Numbered from the stretch's first letter, positions 36,508-45,507 are shown. The stretch is DNA of 64,000 bases from Opitutia bacterium (GCA_947378845.1 CANCLQ010000002.1:1-64000); one strand, 5' to 3'. Numbers and translations: made by a program. Notes: generated from the sequence alone by a model not told the origin.

Positions 36508-37050
36508 ATGCGCGAAGACCTCCCTGAATGGCTCGGCAAGCCCCCTTTACGCGGCAGCGATCAGTGGAATGTGTGGCTCCAGAAGTGGCGTGAATACGCA
36601 CGTCTAGTGCTCAAAGATTCGGCCGCCGATGATCCTGATTTGGACTTCGGATTGCTTTCCGTCGAAGAGCGTTGGCAGGTCACGCTCACGCTAAGCATTC
36701 GCGACGGAGTGGAACTAGGAAAACAGGGCTCCGTCATTCCCTCTATCCCCGAATCGCGCAAAACAACTGACCTAAAATTTGCCAACATTGTGGCCTGGCA
36801 AGTCGGACGATCAGTGAGCAAGGAAAAGAATAGTGAGTTGGATAATGTCGAACCGCTCGCCGAAACCTGGGTTGAAAAGCACACCAACCCCAAGCGCCGA
36901 CGCCTAGCTCACGGCATTCGTTATGGTTTTCTTGCCGGACTCGGAGGCGAAGCAGCCATGCCTGCTTGGTCGACGCCTGATTATGTGACGGCTTATGAGG
37001 CCGCCTGGAACTTGGGCAACGCCATCGCCATCGAAGCCGACCCACGCTGA
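36508..37050 (+). CDS. conserved-looking protein of unknown function
   Basis: 180 residues, soluble, acidic in the middle and with a basic patch TNPKRRRLAHGIRYGF. It is rich in Trp (at least seven). I see no family signature. It opens MREDLPEWLGKPPLRGSDQWN. Reading frame, start spacing and codon use look genuine and the next gene, rmuC, follows on the same strand after 45 bases. The ATG is preceded by AAGTCGACTAACCC, without a ribosome-binding site. Confidence 0.7.
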   Translation: MREDLPEWLGKPPLRGSDQWNVWLQKWREYARLVLKDSAADDPDLDFGLLSVEERWQVTLTLSIRDGVELGKQGSVIPSIPESRKTTDLKFANIVAWQVGRSVSKEKNSELDNVEPLAETWVEKHTNPKRRRLAHGIRYGFLAGLGGEAAMPAWSTPDYVTAYEAAWNLGNAIAIEADPR

Positions 37051-37095
37051 AGGTTGCACGGGGCGGCATTGAGTTTATAGTTCAGCGTATACTTT

Positions 37096-38415
37096 ATGGA
37101 TATTATTATAACTCTTCTTCTCTTCCTGCTCGTCGTCGGAGTTGCCGCTTTAATTTATTTTAACGTTACCCAAAAAAATAACAGCGGTGCGGGCGTGAAT
37201 CAGGATTTACTGGTCGACGACTTGCGAGCACAGGTGAAAGCCCTCCAACTCAATTTACAAAAAGAGCAGGCAGAAAAAACTGCGGCGCTGCAGCGTGCGG
37301 CGTCAGCTGAAGCCCTTGCGACAAGCGCAAAGCAGCAATTAACCGAAGCACAAACAACTCACGCGACAAACCTAACGCAGCTTCGATCCGACGCCGCTAA
37401 GAATTTAGAGGAGCTTAAAGTCGCATTTTCTAAAATGAGCACGGACGTGCTTAAAGGTATGACGCCTGATGTGACCAGAGAGGTCGCTAATAACGTTACA
37501 CCGCTCATTTCCCAAATCACGACGGCACTAGAAAGCTATCGTCAAAGCATGCAGCAAAGCATTCAGGGTCAAGACAAGGCGATCGCAGCAGTGAACGCAC
37601 AGATGACGCAAATGGCCGAAGCGACTAAGCTGCTTTCATCCAGCACGAATGATTTTACTGCGGTTTTAAAATCTTCGCAGCACCGCGGGAAATGGGGCGA
37701 ACAAACGCTACGTAATGTCGTGGAATCTGCCGGTATGAATAGTTTTTGTGATTACAGCGAACAGGTTTCGCAGGATGATTCCCGCCCCGATTTAATCGTA
37801 AAACTGCCGCACAATAATTGTGTCATCATCGACTCGAAGGTGCCGGAGTTTGACGTCGCACTAGCAAATCATGCAGCCCCCAATCGCAAAGAACTTGTCG
37901 AGGATCACGCGAAGAAGCTGCTCAAGACGATTAAGGATCTAGCCGCACGAAATTACACGACGGTGAAGCATAATAATATGCAGCCCTTTAATAAGGTTAT
38001 CCTTTTTCTTCCGGCTGAATCCCTCCTCAGTACTGCCCTTGAAGGTGATAATGATTTAATCCTTAAGGCGAATGCCGAAGGCGTCTTAATCGCAACGCCT
38101 GCGACCCTGATGGGCTTCTTGAGTGCAATTAACTTAACCTGGAAACAGCACCAACAATCCGAGAACGCGGCCAAGATTGCGAAAGAAGCGACCGAGCTTT
38201 ATGCGCGGGTCGTGACATTCGCGGAGCACATTGCGAAAGTAAGAAACGGACTACACTCCACGGTAGAAAATATGAATAAGGCGGTCGGGAGCTATGAAAC
38301 GCGGATTCGCCCACAAGGCGAGCGACTGCGCGAACTGGGCGTGGCCGGCGACAGCCTAGAGTCCATCCCTGAAGCCAATAACGACATTCGACGTATCGAA
38401 GGACAGGCCGAGTAA
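37096..38415 (+). CDS. rmuC: RmuC family DNA recombination protein
   Basis: 439 residues. N-terminal membrane anchor at about 2-25, long coiled coil at about 35-190, then the RmuC core with HRGKWGEQTLRNVVESAGM, RPDLIVKLPHNNCVIIDSKVP and TPATLMGFLSAINLTWKQH, a predicted restriction-endonuclease-like fold. RmuC limits inversions at short repeats in E. coli; mechanism unclear. The protein should face the cytoplasm. Confidence 0.93.
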   Translation: MDIIITLLLFLLVVGVAALIYFNVTQKNNSGAGVNQDLLVDDLRAQVKALQLNLQKEQAEKTAALQRAASAEALATSAKQQLTEAQTTHATNLTQLRSDAAKNLEELKVAFSKMSTDVLKGMTPDVTREVANNVTPLISQITTALESYRQSMQQSIQGQDKAIAAVNAQMTQMAEATKLLSSSTNDFTAVLKSSQHRGKWGEQTLRNVVESAGMNSFCDYSEQVSQDDSRPDLIVKLPHNNCVIIDSKVPEFDVALANHAAPNRKELVEDHAKKLLKTIKDLAARNYTTVKHNNMQPFNKVILFLPAESLLSTALEGDNDLILKANAEGVLIATPATLMGFLSAINLTWKQHQQSENAAKIAKEATELYARVVTFAEHIAKVRNGLHSTVENMNKAVGSYETRIRPQGERLRELGVAGDSLESIPEANNDIRRIEGQAE

Positions 38416-38484
38416 TCTTGGGCAAAAGTTTTTAAAAGTGTGGTTGCGCTGGCTACCCGTCTTCGCCTTCTTTAATTCTCTCTT

Positions 38485-39093
38485 ATGCGCGCCACTAAAG
38501 AAACCGTTGTTAGCATCGAATACACTTTGAAGGACGAAAAAGGTACGGTGCTCGATACTTCAGTCGGACAAAATCCGATGGAATATTTGCACGGCGCGAG
38601 TAATATTATTCCCGGCCTCGAACAAGGCGTCGAAGGCCTCAAAGCTGGCGAAACAAAATCTGTCGTAGTTCCTCCTGCCCTTGGTTACGGCGAATACAGC
38701 GATAAACTTATTCAGCGCGTGCCACTGGATCGCTTTGGTGCCAACAAGGTAGAAATCGGCATGCGCTTCCACGCCGAAACCAATTTAGGCATGCGCGTTC
38801 TCGTGATTCGTCATGTTGACGACAAAGAAGCGGTGCTCGACGGCAACCACGAGCTCGCCGGAAAAACTTTATACTTCGACGTCAAAGTCGTCGCCGTTCG
38901 TGCGGCTGAATTAACTGAACTCGCTCACGGCCATCCGCATCAAGCAGGCGGCTGTTGTGGCGGCGGTGGCAATAGCGGTGGTTGCGGTTGCTCTGACGCT
39001 GAATCTTCCGAAGGCGGCTGCTGCAGCACCGAAGAAAAGTCTGGAAAAAGTTCCGGTGGTTGCGGCAACGGCGGGTGCGGCTGCAGTCACTGA
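38485..39093 (+). CDS. slyD: SlyD-like FKBP-type peptidyl-prolyl isomerase with metal-binding tail
   Basis: 202 residues. FKBP domain MRATKETVVSIEYTLKDEKG... with SVGQNPMEYLHGASNIIPGLEQGVEGL and VPPALGYGEYSDKLIQRVP, and the IF domain inserted after it. From about residue 148 the tail has the His-rich HGHPH and nine cysteines among Gly and Ser, ending GCGCSH. In E. coli SlyD a similar tail binds nickel and feeds hydrogenase maturation. No nickel enzyme gene is in the window. Confidence 0.9.
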   Translation: MRATKETVVSIEYTLKDEKGTVLDTSVGQNPMEYLHGASNIIPGLEQGVEGLKAGETKSVVVPPALGYGEYSDKLIQRVPLDRFGANKVEIGMRFHAETNLGMRVLVIRHVDDKEAVLDGNHELAGKTLYFDVKVVAVRAAELTELAHGHPHQAGGCCGGGGNSGGCGCSDAESSEGGCCSTEEKSGKSSGGCGNGGCGCSH

Positions 39094-39107
39094 TTTAATA
39101 GCTGCCC

Positions 39108-39704
39108 CTAGAAACTCGACGTCGTGCCATCCGTATACGGCGTGCGCTTTTGACGAATTGTTGAAGTCGGAGTGACGTAGTACCCCGGGACGTAATATAC
39201 TTTTTGGGCAGAATAATTCTTCGCGGCCTGTTCCAAGTCGCGGTCAATTTCTAGGCAAGTGCGGCAGGCATCTAGAACTTTTTGTAGCGTATTGAGATCA
39301 GGTCGTGCAAACGGACCAAACTCCGGGACCTTCAATGACGATAGCGTGTTCATCGCTGTGCGAAGTTTTTCGACCAAAAAACGCCCACCCAAATTAGAGT
39401 TCCAATAAGAACGCGCCCAGTAACTTTCGGAGTACCAAACATTGCAATGTCCGCTCTCGAATTCCAATACGGTAAATTTTAGTGACTGAATCTCTTTGGC
39501 TACTTTCTCTAAATTAATATGTGCCTCAATTGGGGCGGCATCTGGATTAGGATATATTTTAGAATTACATACCGAGAAAGCACCTTGAAGGTTCTTTCGC
39601 TGATCCGACAGGGACTGATTCGCAGGTGATGACTGTGCGCAAAGCTGTGTAACTACGCCGAGTATTATAAATATATTTAGCAAAAAATGGGGCAATAGTT
39701 GCAT
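39108..39704 (-). CDS. exported protein of unknown function
   Basis: 198 residues. Signal peptide MQLLPHFLLNIFIILGVVTQLCA. The mature part has NLEKVAKEIQSLKFTVLEFESG, a Trp/Tyr cluster (VWYSESYWARSYW) and two cysteines late (ACRTCLE). No family recognised. It converges on slyD with 14 bases between stops. Confidence 0.65.
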   Translation of the reverse strand: MQLLPHFLLNIFIILGVVTQLCAQSSPANQSLSDQRKNLQGAFSVCNSKIYPNPDAAPIEAHINLEKVAKEIQSLKFTVLEFESGHCNVWYSESYWARSYWNSNLGGRFLVEKLRTAMNTLSSLKVPEFGPFARPDLNTLQKVLDACRTCLEIDRDLEQAAKNYSAQKVYYVPGYYVTPTSTIRQKRTPYTDGTTSSF

Positions 39705-39798
39705 CCCGCCATTTGTGGGGCTCCAAGTTTCTAGGTCAAGCGACGCGGTTACCTCCTTATTACAATTTGTATATTTATTTATAAAAATTCTGTAAAAG

Positions 39799-40209
39799 CT
39801 AAGCCCAATTCCAGAGTAAACTTATTTCTACATCTGGATGGAGCGACTGTTTCACAGGGCAGGCTTCAGCGGCGCGCATTAATCGCGGACGCAATTCTTC
39901 GGGAATTCCTTTCGGCATTTGAATCTGTACATCGAGTTTTGCGATCCGTCGAGGGGCCGTGGCTGTCATGTGTTTCTCGATTTCAATTTTCATACCCGCA
40001 AAATCCATTTCTAAGCTGCGAGCCTGGATACCGAGAATCGTCATAACACATGTGGCCAATGCGGTCGTCGCCAAATCGGTCGGAGAAAACGAAGCGCCCT
40101 TGCCGTGGTTATCAACCGGCGCATCGGTGATCAGCTTAGTGCCCGATGGGCCGTGAGTGGCTTGAACTCGAAGGTCGCCTAAATATTCGCAGGAAATCTT
40201 TACGCTCAT
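39799..40209 (-). CDS. OsmC/Ohr family protein
   Basis: 136 residues. The two conserved cysteines are in LATTALATCVMTILG and RAAEACPVKQSL, the redox pair of OsmC-type peroxiredoxins that reduce organic hydroperoxides. The spacing and the YPVKQSL-like motif are closer to YhfA/OsmC than to Ohr. It is a single gene. It may protect against oxidative damage; nothing next to it reveals a regulator. Confidence 0.85.
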   Translation of the reverse strand: MSVKISCEYLGDLRVQATHGPSGTKLITDAPVDNHGKGASFSPTDLATTALATCVMTILGIQARSLEMDFAGMKIEIEKHMTATAPRRIAKLDVQIQMPKGIPEELRPRLMRAAEACPVKQSLHPDVEISLLWNWA

Positions 40210-40260
40210 ACAATTACTTTGTCGCGAGCGGGTCAGAGGTCGAGGCGAACCGACTTAAAC

Positions 40261-40288
40261 AAACGAGCCCCGAAAATCCGGGGCTCGT
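40261..40288 (-). terminator. intrinsic terminator after the ferredoxin gene
   Basis: A perfect 10-bp stem (40263-40272 with 40279-40288) with a 6-base loop. On minus it is followed by TTGTTT. Confidence 0.85.
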
Positions 40289-40310
40289 CTATCTAAAATA
40301 TAAAATTCAA

Positions 40311-40547
40311 TTAGGCGTCGCCGTCTTTACCGATAGCGTCGACGGGGCAGCCTTCGAGGGCTTCCATGCACTTGTCGATTTCTTCTTGGCCTTCAGGCTG
40401 TTTGAAAACGTACGAGTACCCGCCGTCATCTTGACGGGTGAAGTTCTTGGGAGCGGTCTCGCGGCAGAGATCGCAATCAATGCACTGCGAGTCTACGTAG
40501 AATTTACCGGTTACGCTTTCGGGGCGCTTGTCGTTCTTGTCAGCCAT
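40311..40547 (-). CDS. ferredoxin with one [4Fe-4S]-type site
   Basis: 78 residues from ATG 40547; an upstream in-frame ATG would add 15 residues with no family support. The motif is CIDCDLCRETAP and a later Cys in GCPVDAIG, the spacing of monocluster [4Fe-4S] or [3Fe-4S] ferredoxins. It is acidic, as expected for an electron carrier. It ends at a strong terminator. Its partner enzyme is not evident. Confidence 0.88.
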   Translation of the reverse strand: MADKNDKRPESVTGKFYVDSQCIDCDLCRETAPKNFTRQDDGGYSYVFKQPEGQEEIDKCMEALEGCPVDAIGKDGDA

Positions 40548-40599
40548 AGGTGTATAGAAATCGGAAAGTGAACGGGCATAAGCCCATGTCAAGAATCCG

Positions 40600-41049
40600 T
40601 CACGGTTTTGGCACCATTATTGCCAACTTACAGGCCCCGCTCGCTGTTCGGCCGATTATGAAACTCACCTGGAAATGCTCCGGATTATTAAAAATCACAT
40701 TTAGTTGTGCCACGGGCTTGAGATTCGCACGCCACCGCTGATCTACATCTGTATCACGCCAGCGCACCACGCGCACACTCTTTACAGGGTAATCCAATTC
40801 CTGCAGGAGCAGTAAATGCATTCGTTGTCGTGTTTCGGCGTCAACACCATCCCAACAGTACAAGTCCTCCATCGCTGAAATATTTTTAGCAGCCTGTGCC
40901 GACTCCCATTGCTGAGCTAATTTATAAAGTGGAGCCGTCCACAGAAAGAGCCCGACCACTGTGACGAGCACCAATGCCGACAAGATGATGGCCAAAGTGC
41001 GAAAGCGAAACCACGTCGTGCCTTTAGTTTCAGTAGATTGGTGTTTCAC
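40600..41049 (-). CDS. single-pass membrane protein of unknown function
   Basis: About 149 residues from GTG 41049; TTG at 41079 or 41118 are other options and the last would overlap the divergent PurM-like gene. One membrane segment (LAIILSALVLVTVVGLFLW), then a periplasmic domain with MEDLYCWDGVDAETRQRM and AQLNVIFNNPEHFQVSFII, a pattern like small NTF2-type or lipoprotein domains that follow a reduction in flow. No family named. The start is the weakest point. Confidence 0.55.
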   Translation of the reverse strand: MKHQSTETKGTTWFRFRTLAIILSALVLVTVVGLFLWTAPLYKLAQQWESAQAAKNISAMEDLYCWDGVDAETRQRMHLLLLQELDYPVKSVRVVRWRDTDVDQRWRANLKPVAQLNVIFNNPEHFQVSFIIGRTASGACKLAIMVPKP

Positions 41050-41101
41050 TGGAGATGTGCGTTGACCCCGTCGTTGCAAACGAGATAGGTAGACAAGAGT
41101 T

Positions 41102-42310
41102 ATGGCGCACGAAAGCAAGCCCTCCCCCGACTCCGGTCGCTACGCCGCCCGCGGTGTTTCTGCTTCTAAAAGTGAAGTGCACGCCGCTGTCGACAAACTG
41201 GATCGCGGACTTTTCCCCGGCGCCTTTTGTAAAATCACACCTGACCACCTGACCGGCGATAGCTCTCGCTGCGTTGTTACGCACTCGGATGGCTCAGGCA
41301 CCAAAGCACTTTTAGCCTATCTATGGTGGAAGGAAACAGGCGACGCGCGCGTCTTCCGCGGTATCGCACAAGACAGCATCATCATGAATATCGACGACCT
41401 CTTATGCGTCGGCGTCACCGATGGCGTGATTCTTTCTTCTACTATTAATCGCAACGCGAAATCCATTCCTGGAGAAATCCTCGCGCAACTCATCGAGGGG
41501 ACCGAAGAAGTTTTAAGCATGCTGCGCGATAATGGTTTCGGCATCCGCTCAGGCGGCGGCGAAACCGCCGACGTCGGCGATCTCACTCCAACGCTCACCG
41601 TCGACTCAACAGCGACGGCGATTTTAAAACGCTCCTCAGTTATCGACGCGTCGCGCATTGTTCCTGGACTCGCGATTGTCGGCATCGCTTCACACGGTCG
41701 CAGCAAATACGAAACTTTTGAAAACAGCGGTATTGGTTCCAACGGATTGACAAGTGCGCGTCACGAACTGCTCTCAAAATATTACGCCGAAAAATATCCT
41801 GAGACTTTTGATCGCGCGATGCCTGCAGACCTCGCGTATTGCGGGCCGCACCGTTTAAACTCTCCGCTCCCCGGATCCAACATGACTGTGGGACAAGCAT
41901 TGCTCTCTCCAACACGCACCTACGCACCATTTGTCATTCAATTACTCAAGGAGCTGGGCCTCGAAAAAGTTAAAGGCCTCATTCATTGCTCGGGCGGTGG
42001 ACAGGTAAAATGCCGTCGTTTCGGCACCGACGTTCATTTCATTAAGGAAAACTTATTCACAGCCCCCCCTGTTTTTGCCGAGTTAGCTAAGGTCAGTGGG
42101 ACCGAGCCCAAGGAGATGCACCAGGTGTATAATATGGGTCACCGACTTGAAGTTTACGTAGACCCATCCCAGACGGGAGCCGTCCTCGCGATCGCTGCTG
42201 GACTTGGATTAGACGCGAAAATTGTTGGCCGAACCGAGGCTTCTACTCAAGCCGGCATGGCAAATCACGTCACCGTGATTAAAGACGGGCAAACGCTATC
42301 TTACGCCTAA
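41102..42310 (+). CDS. PurM-like AIR synthase family protein
   Basis: 402 residues. VVTHSDGSGTKALLAYLWWKETGD, AQDSIIMNIDDLLCVGVTDG and IRSGGGETADVGDL match phosphoribosylformylglycinamidine cyclo-ligase. The length and the HCSGGGQVKCRRF and NMGHRLEVYVDP segments agree with the long PurM branch used by Bacteroidota and Verrucomicrobiota-type bacteria. It is probably the purM of this genome, making AIR in purine synthesis with ATP. A single gene, diverging from the membrane-protein gene. Confidence 0.85.
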   Translation: MAHESKPSPDSGRYAARGVSASKSEVHAAVDKLDRGLFPGAFCKITPDHLTGDSSRCVVTHSDGSGTKALLAYLWWKETGDARVFRGIAQDSIIMNIDDLLCVGVTDGVILSSTINRNAKSIPGEILAQLIEGTEEVLSMLRDNGFGIRSGGGETADVGDLTPTLTVDSTATAILKRSSVIDASRIVPGLAIVGIASHGRSKYETFENSGIGSNGLTSARHELLSKYYAEKYPETFDRAMPADLAYCGPHRLNSPLPGSNMTVGQALLSPTRTYAPFVIQLLKELGLEKVKGLIHCSGGGQVKCRRFGTDVHFIKENLFTAPPVFAELAKVSGTEPKEMHQVYNMGHRLEVYVDPSQTGAVLAIAAGLGLDAKIVGRTEASTQAGMANHVTVIKDGQTLSYA

Positions 42311-42338
42311 ACTGTTAATTTAGGGTAAAAACGTCAGG

Positions 42339-42416
42339 TGGTCGGGCGAGTGGGATTCGAACCCACGACCCTCTGCTCCCAAAGCAGATGCGCTAGCCAG
42401 ACTGCGCTACCGCCCG
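42339..42416 (-). tRNA. tRNA-Pro(TGG)
   Basis: 78 bases with CCA encoded. Acceptor CGGGCGG pairs with TCGCCCG, the anticodon loop is TTTGGGA with anticodon TGG, and the T arm is GGGTTCGAATCCC. Confidence 0.96.
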
Positions 42417-42508
42417 AAACCTGAAGGTTCATAGAGATTTAGTATTGCCGTTAGTGTCAATCCGCTAATCTCAAACCGTTCTAACCCGCATAATCCTCTA
42501 CTAATAAC

Positions 42509-43009
42509 ATGGAAAACGACAGCATCTCATCCTCCTCATCCGAATCAAAGCTTCCCCTCATCGTGGGAATCGTAGGCTTCGCCCTTGGCGCTGCCGGTCT
42601 CGTTCTCGCCCTCAAGGCAAAGAGCGCTGCCGAGTTAGCTAAGGCTGACGCCGCCGCCGCCGCTACTCAAGTAGCCGACCTCACCGGTCAACTTGCCTCC
42701 AAGGCAAGCGCTGCTGACGTTGCTGCTCTGCAATCCACCTTTGGTGAATTCAAGACTGCAACCGAAACCAACAACAAAGCTTTTGGTGACTCGATCGCTC
42801 AGCTCCAAGCTGCTGTTAAGTCCAAGGCTGTTGCTTCTTCCTCTAAGGGTTCAGCTGCTGCTGGTCCTGGTGAATACTCGGTTGCTAAAGGTGACACCCT
42901 CGGTGGCATCGCTAAGAAATCCGGTATCTCTCTCAAGGCTCTCCAAGATTTAAATCCTGGAGTTGATGCGACCAAGCTTCGCATCGGCCAAAAACTGAAG
43001 ACTAAGTAA
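42509..43009 (+). CDS. membrane-anchored LysM protein
   Basis: 166 residues. One membrane segment at about 16-36, a coiled coil rich in Ala, Lys and Thr (40-105), an Ala/Ser linker, then one LysM domain (120-165) with YSVAKGDTLGGIAKKSG and LNPGVD. LysM binds peptidoglycan. Codon use is strongly biased toward a few codons (GCT, AAG, TCC), as in abundantly made proteins. No terminator is seen after it except the hairpin inside the next gene. Confidence 0.85.
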   Translation: MENDSISSSSSESKLPLIVGIVGFALGAAGLVLALKAKSAAELAKADAAAAATQVADLTGQLASKASAADVAALQSTFGEFKTATETNNKAFGDSIAQLQAAVKSKAVASSSKGSAAAGPGEYSVAKGDTLGGIAKKSGISLKALQDLNPGVDATKLRIGQKLKTK

Positions 43010-43015
43010 TTCCCG

Positions 43016-43573
43016 ATGTCGGCGCCCGCTCGCTGGTCCGTCCAGCAAGAAGCGCTACATGCAGACTGCAAAGTCTTCCGGGTTTACAAAGAACACTGTC
43101 ATCACCCTCTCGATAAACGAGAGGGTGATTTCTTTGTTATACATTCCAACGATTGGGTGCTCGCATTACCCATCACTGACGACGGACGAATTGTGATGGT
43201 TCGACAATTCAGATTCGGCCTGCGCGATCTCTCCACTGAGCCTCCTGGCGGCATCATGGATAAAGGCGAAAATCCTCTTCTGACGGCCGCGCGCGAAACC
43301 GAAGAAGAGACAGGTTTTACAGGGGGCAAAGCCACCTTACTGGGCTCATGCTCGCCCAACCCGGCCATTCAGCGCAATCACTGCCACTTCGTCTTACTCG
43401 AAGGCGTGAGAGCAACCGGCACAAGGGCACTTGATGAACACGAAGAGCTTCAAGTAATCTGTCTTCATCCGAAACTCGCCTTAGCCGAGGCGATTCAAAA
43501 TCCGCACAATCACTCTCTCGCACTCATCGCACTCTACCGACTCCGCGATGCGCGCCCCGAACTTTTTTCATGA
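43016..43573 (+). CDS. NUDIX hydrolase (ADP-ribose pyrophosphatase-like)
   Basis: 185 residues. The NUDIX box is GGIMDKGENPLLTAARETEEETGF, matching GX5EX7REUXEEXGU with EEETG as core. The N-terminal WSVQQEALHADC, then GDFFVIHSNDWVLALPITDDGRIVMVRQFRFG, match ADP-ribose/nucleoside diphosphate sugar hydrolases. It overlaps the PfkB gene by four bases. A strong hairpin lies within its first 40 codons. Confidence 0.87.
   Translation: MSAPARWSVQQEALHADCKVFRVYKEHCHHPLDKREGDFFVIHSNDWVLALPITDDGRIVMVRQFRFGLRDLSTEPPGGIMDKGENPLLTAARETEEETGFTGGKATLLGSCSPNPAIQRNHCHFVLLEGVRATGTRALDEHEELQVICLHPKLALAEAIQNPHNHSLALIALYRLRDARPELFS
43101..43138 (+). terminator. terminator-like hairpin inside the NUDIX gene
   Basis: A perfect 12-bp stem (43101-43112 with 43118-43129), 5-base loop ataaa, then TTCTTTGTT. 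It falls at about codons 29-38 of the NUDIX gene and about 90 bases after the LysM stop. It may end or slow transcripts from the LysM gene. Confidence 0.55.
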
Positions 43574-44517
43574 GCACTCCCCGACGAATCAAAATCAAAG
43601 ACCGCCCTACTCCAGATAATGTTCTGGTCGTTGGCTCAGTCGCCTACGATAGCATCGTCACGCCTCACGAGTCGGGTGAAAAAATTCTGGGGGGCAGTGC
43701 GTCCTACGCATGCCTCGCTGCCAGCTACTTCGCACCACCTCACATCGTCGGCGTCGTCGGACACGACTTCCGTGATCGCGATCGCAAGAAACTCGAAAAG
43801 CGCGGCGTTGATTTATCTGGACTGCAAACCGATGAAACGGGTCGCACCTTCGCATGGCGCGGCAGGTACCACGAAAATTACAACCGTCGTGACACCGAAG
43901 ATTTACAGCTCAACGTTTTTGAACGTTTCAATCCGACGCTCTCCGAGGCTCAGCGCTTAACGCCTTACGTGATGCTCGGAAATATTCGTCCTGAACTTCA
44001 ACTCTCCGTACTCGATCAACTCGAAGCTCCAAAATTTATCGTCGCTGACACGATCGACATCTGGATCGAAACGAAGCGCGAGCTCTTCGCACAGGTCATG
44101 CGCCGTGCCGACCTCCTGGTGATTAATGACACCGAGTCAGCCAAGCTGACCGGCGAGACCAATGTCATCATCGCGGGCCGCCACCTCAGAGCCCACGGCT
44201 GCCGGACGGTTATTATTAAGAAGGGCGAACACGGCTCGGTCCTCTTCCATGAAGACGGCCTGTTCAGCCTCCCCGCCTTCCCTGTCACTGAATTACGCGA
44301 CCCAACCGGAGCTGGCGACAGCTTTGCCGGCGCCCTTCTCGGCTATATTGCTGCTACGGGTAAATCCGACTTCACCGCCCTTCGCCAAGCAATGCTGTAC
44401 GGTACCGCCGTGGCCAGCCTGACGGTCGAAGCCTTCTCGACTGACCGACTCGCCAAAGCGGGCTGCAGCGAGATTAAGGCGCGCCGCAAGCAATTGCTAC
44501 AGATGACGAAGGCTTAG
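43570..44517 (+). CDS. PfkB/ribokinase-family sugar kinase
   Basis: 315 residues. LVVGSVAYDSIVTPHESGEKILGGSASY is the substrate region, and the C-terminal DPTGAGDSFAGALLGY holds the catalytic Asp and anion hole. The substrate is not clear; PfkB members phosphorylate sugars, nucleosides or pantothenate-like molecules. It is co-transcribed with the NUDIX gene (ATGA overlap) and its stop overlaps the stop of the convergent small gene by four bases (TTAG). Confidence 0.88.
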   Translation: MSTPRRIKIKDRPTPDNVLVVGSVAYDSIVTPHESGEKILGGSASYACLAASYFAPPHIVGVVGHDFRDRDRKKLEKRGVDLSGLQTDETGRTFAWRGRYHENYNRRDTEDLQLNVFERFNPTLSEAQRLTPYVMLGNIRPELQLSVLDQLEAPKFIVADTIDIWIETKRELFAQVMRRADLLVINDTESAKLTGETNVIIAGRHLRAHGCRTVIIKKGEHGSVLFHEDGLFSLPAFPVTELRDPTGAGDSFAGALLGYIAATGKSDFTALRQAMLYGTAVASLTVEAFSTDRLAKAGCSEIKARRKQLLQMTKA

Positions 44518-44714
44518 GATTTTTTTCCTAAAGCACGCCAGAGGAAGAAAAGTAGAACAGAGGTGAAGGCAGTGTCGCCGACAATCATGGGCCACACACC
44601 AATGTGTCGGCCAGATACGACTACGGCCACACAGGAGCCTAACATAAAAATAATCGCCGCCACAATCCAAGGGACCAGGCGTCGCAATTGTTTCTTAGCT
44701 TCTTCTTCGGTCAT
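44514..44714 (-). CDS. small two-pass membrane protein
   Basis: 66 residues. A charged start (MTEEEAKKQLRR) and two hydrophobic segments (VPWIVAAIIFMLGSCVAVVVSG and MIVGDTAFTSVLLFFLWRAL), ending GKKS. It overlaps the upstream coaX gene by four bases, so it is in the cofactor operon. Function unknown. Confidence 0.65.
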   Translation of the reverse strand: MTEEEAKKQLRRLVPWIVAAIIFMLGSCVAVVVSGRHIGVWPMIVGDTAFTSVLLFFLWRALGKKS

Positions 44715-45463
44715 TTTTGTGTGCGTCGGTAAAATTCTGCTAAACCAATCAATGTGAGGTGCGGCTCGTGTTGCACGCGATCTTTCCAGCTTGCTGGTAA
44801 ATAAATAGCGGCACCGCCAGTTACAATAACCTTAGGCTGAGCTTGACCCGACTTCAGTAATTCGGCGACGACGCCATCAAGCAACGCGCCAATCATTCCA
44901 GCAAATCCTAGCGCACAGCCCGAGCGCATCGCATCAACGGTCGACTTTCCGATAGCGGGCCCGCCTAAAAGATTTTTAACGTCAAGCGTCGGTAGTAACG
45001 CCGTGCGCTCATGTAGGTACTGAGTCATGAGGCCCATGCCCGGCGCAATGATTCCACCCGCGTAACCTTTTTCCGTAAGTATATCGACCGTAGTCGCAGT
45101 GCCCATGCCGACGATAATAGCGGGTGCTCCACAAATCACCTGAGCTCCAATACAATCTGCCAGACGATCTTGGCCGACTTCTGCAGGCTTGGGATAATCG
45201 AAGCCTAGGCCGACAAGTCTATCGTGACGCAACAACTGAACAGGCAGCCCACAGTTTTTAAGAAAAGGCTCAATTGCCTGCGACACAACTGGCACAACGC
45301 TGGCAACCGCCAAGCCGTGCGGACAGTGTTCAGTGATGAGTTTCTTAATTAAACTGTCGCTGATTTCTTTTGTGCCCACCTCGCCATGTGCGCCGATAGT
45401 GCGGCCATCGACAACGCCCCAGTGTGCGTGCGTATTTCCAATATCGATGCAGAGGATGGACAC
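44711..45463 (-). CDS. coaX: type III pantothenate kinase
   Basis: 250 residues. The start MSILCIDIGNTHAHWGVVDG is the ATP-binding P-loop-like site of the ASKHA fold, with VGMGTATTVDIL and GGIIAPGMGLM later. CoaX does the first step of CoA synthesis and differs from CoaA by its Asp-containing site and feedback insensitivity. The start is near birA (45 bases). Confidence 0.93.
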   Translation of the reverse strand: MSILCIDIGNTHAHWGVVDGRTIGAHGEVGTKEISDSLIKKLITEHCPHGLAVASVVPVVSQAIEPFLKNCGLPVQLLRHDRLVGLGFDYPKPAEVGQDRLADCIGAQVICGAPAIIVGMGTATTVDILTEKGYAGGIIAPGMGLMTQYLHERTALLPTLDVKNLLGGPAIGKSTVDAMRSGCALGFAGMIGALLDGVVAELLKSGQAQPKVIVTGGAAIYLPASWKDRVQHEPHLTLIGLAEFYRRTQK

Positions 45464-45507
45464 AGCCCCAACGTAGACGCTCCCATTCCTAGGGCAAGAC
45501 TGGTCCG

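Noticed and set aside
41102..41118. Divergent overlap of the membrane-protein gene with the PurM-like gene
   Set aside because: It needs a TTG start at 41118 with no ribosome site; starts at 41079 or 41049 remove it.
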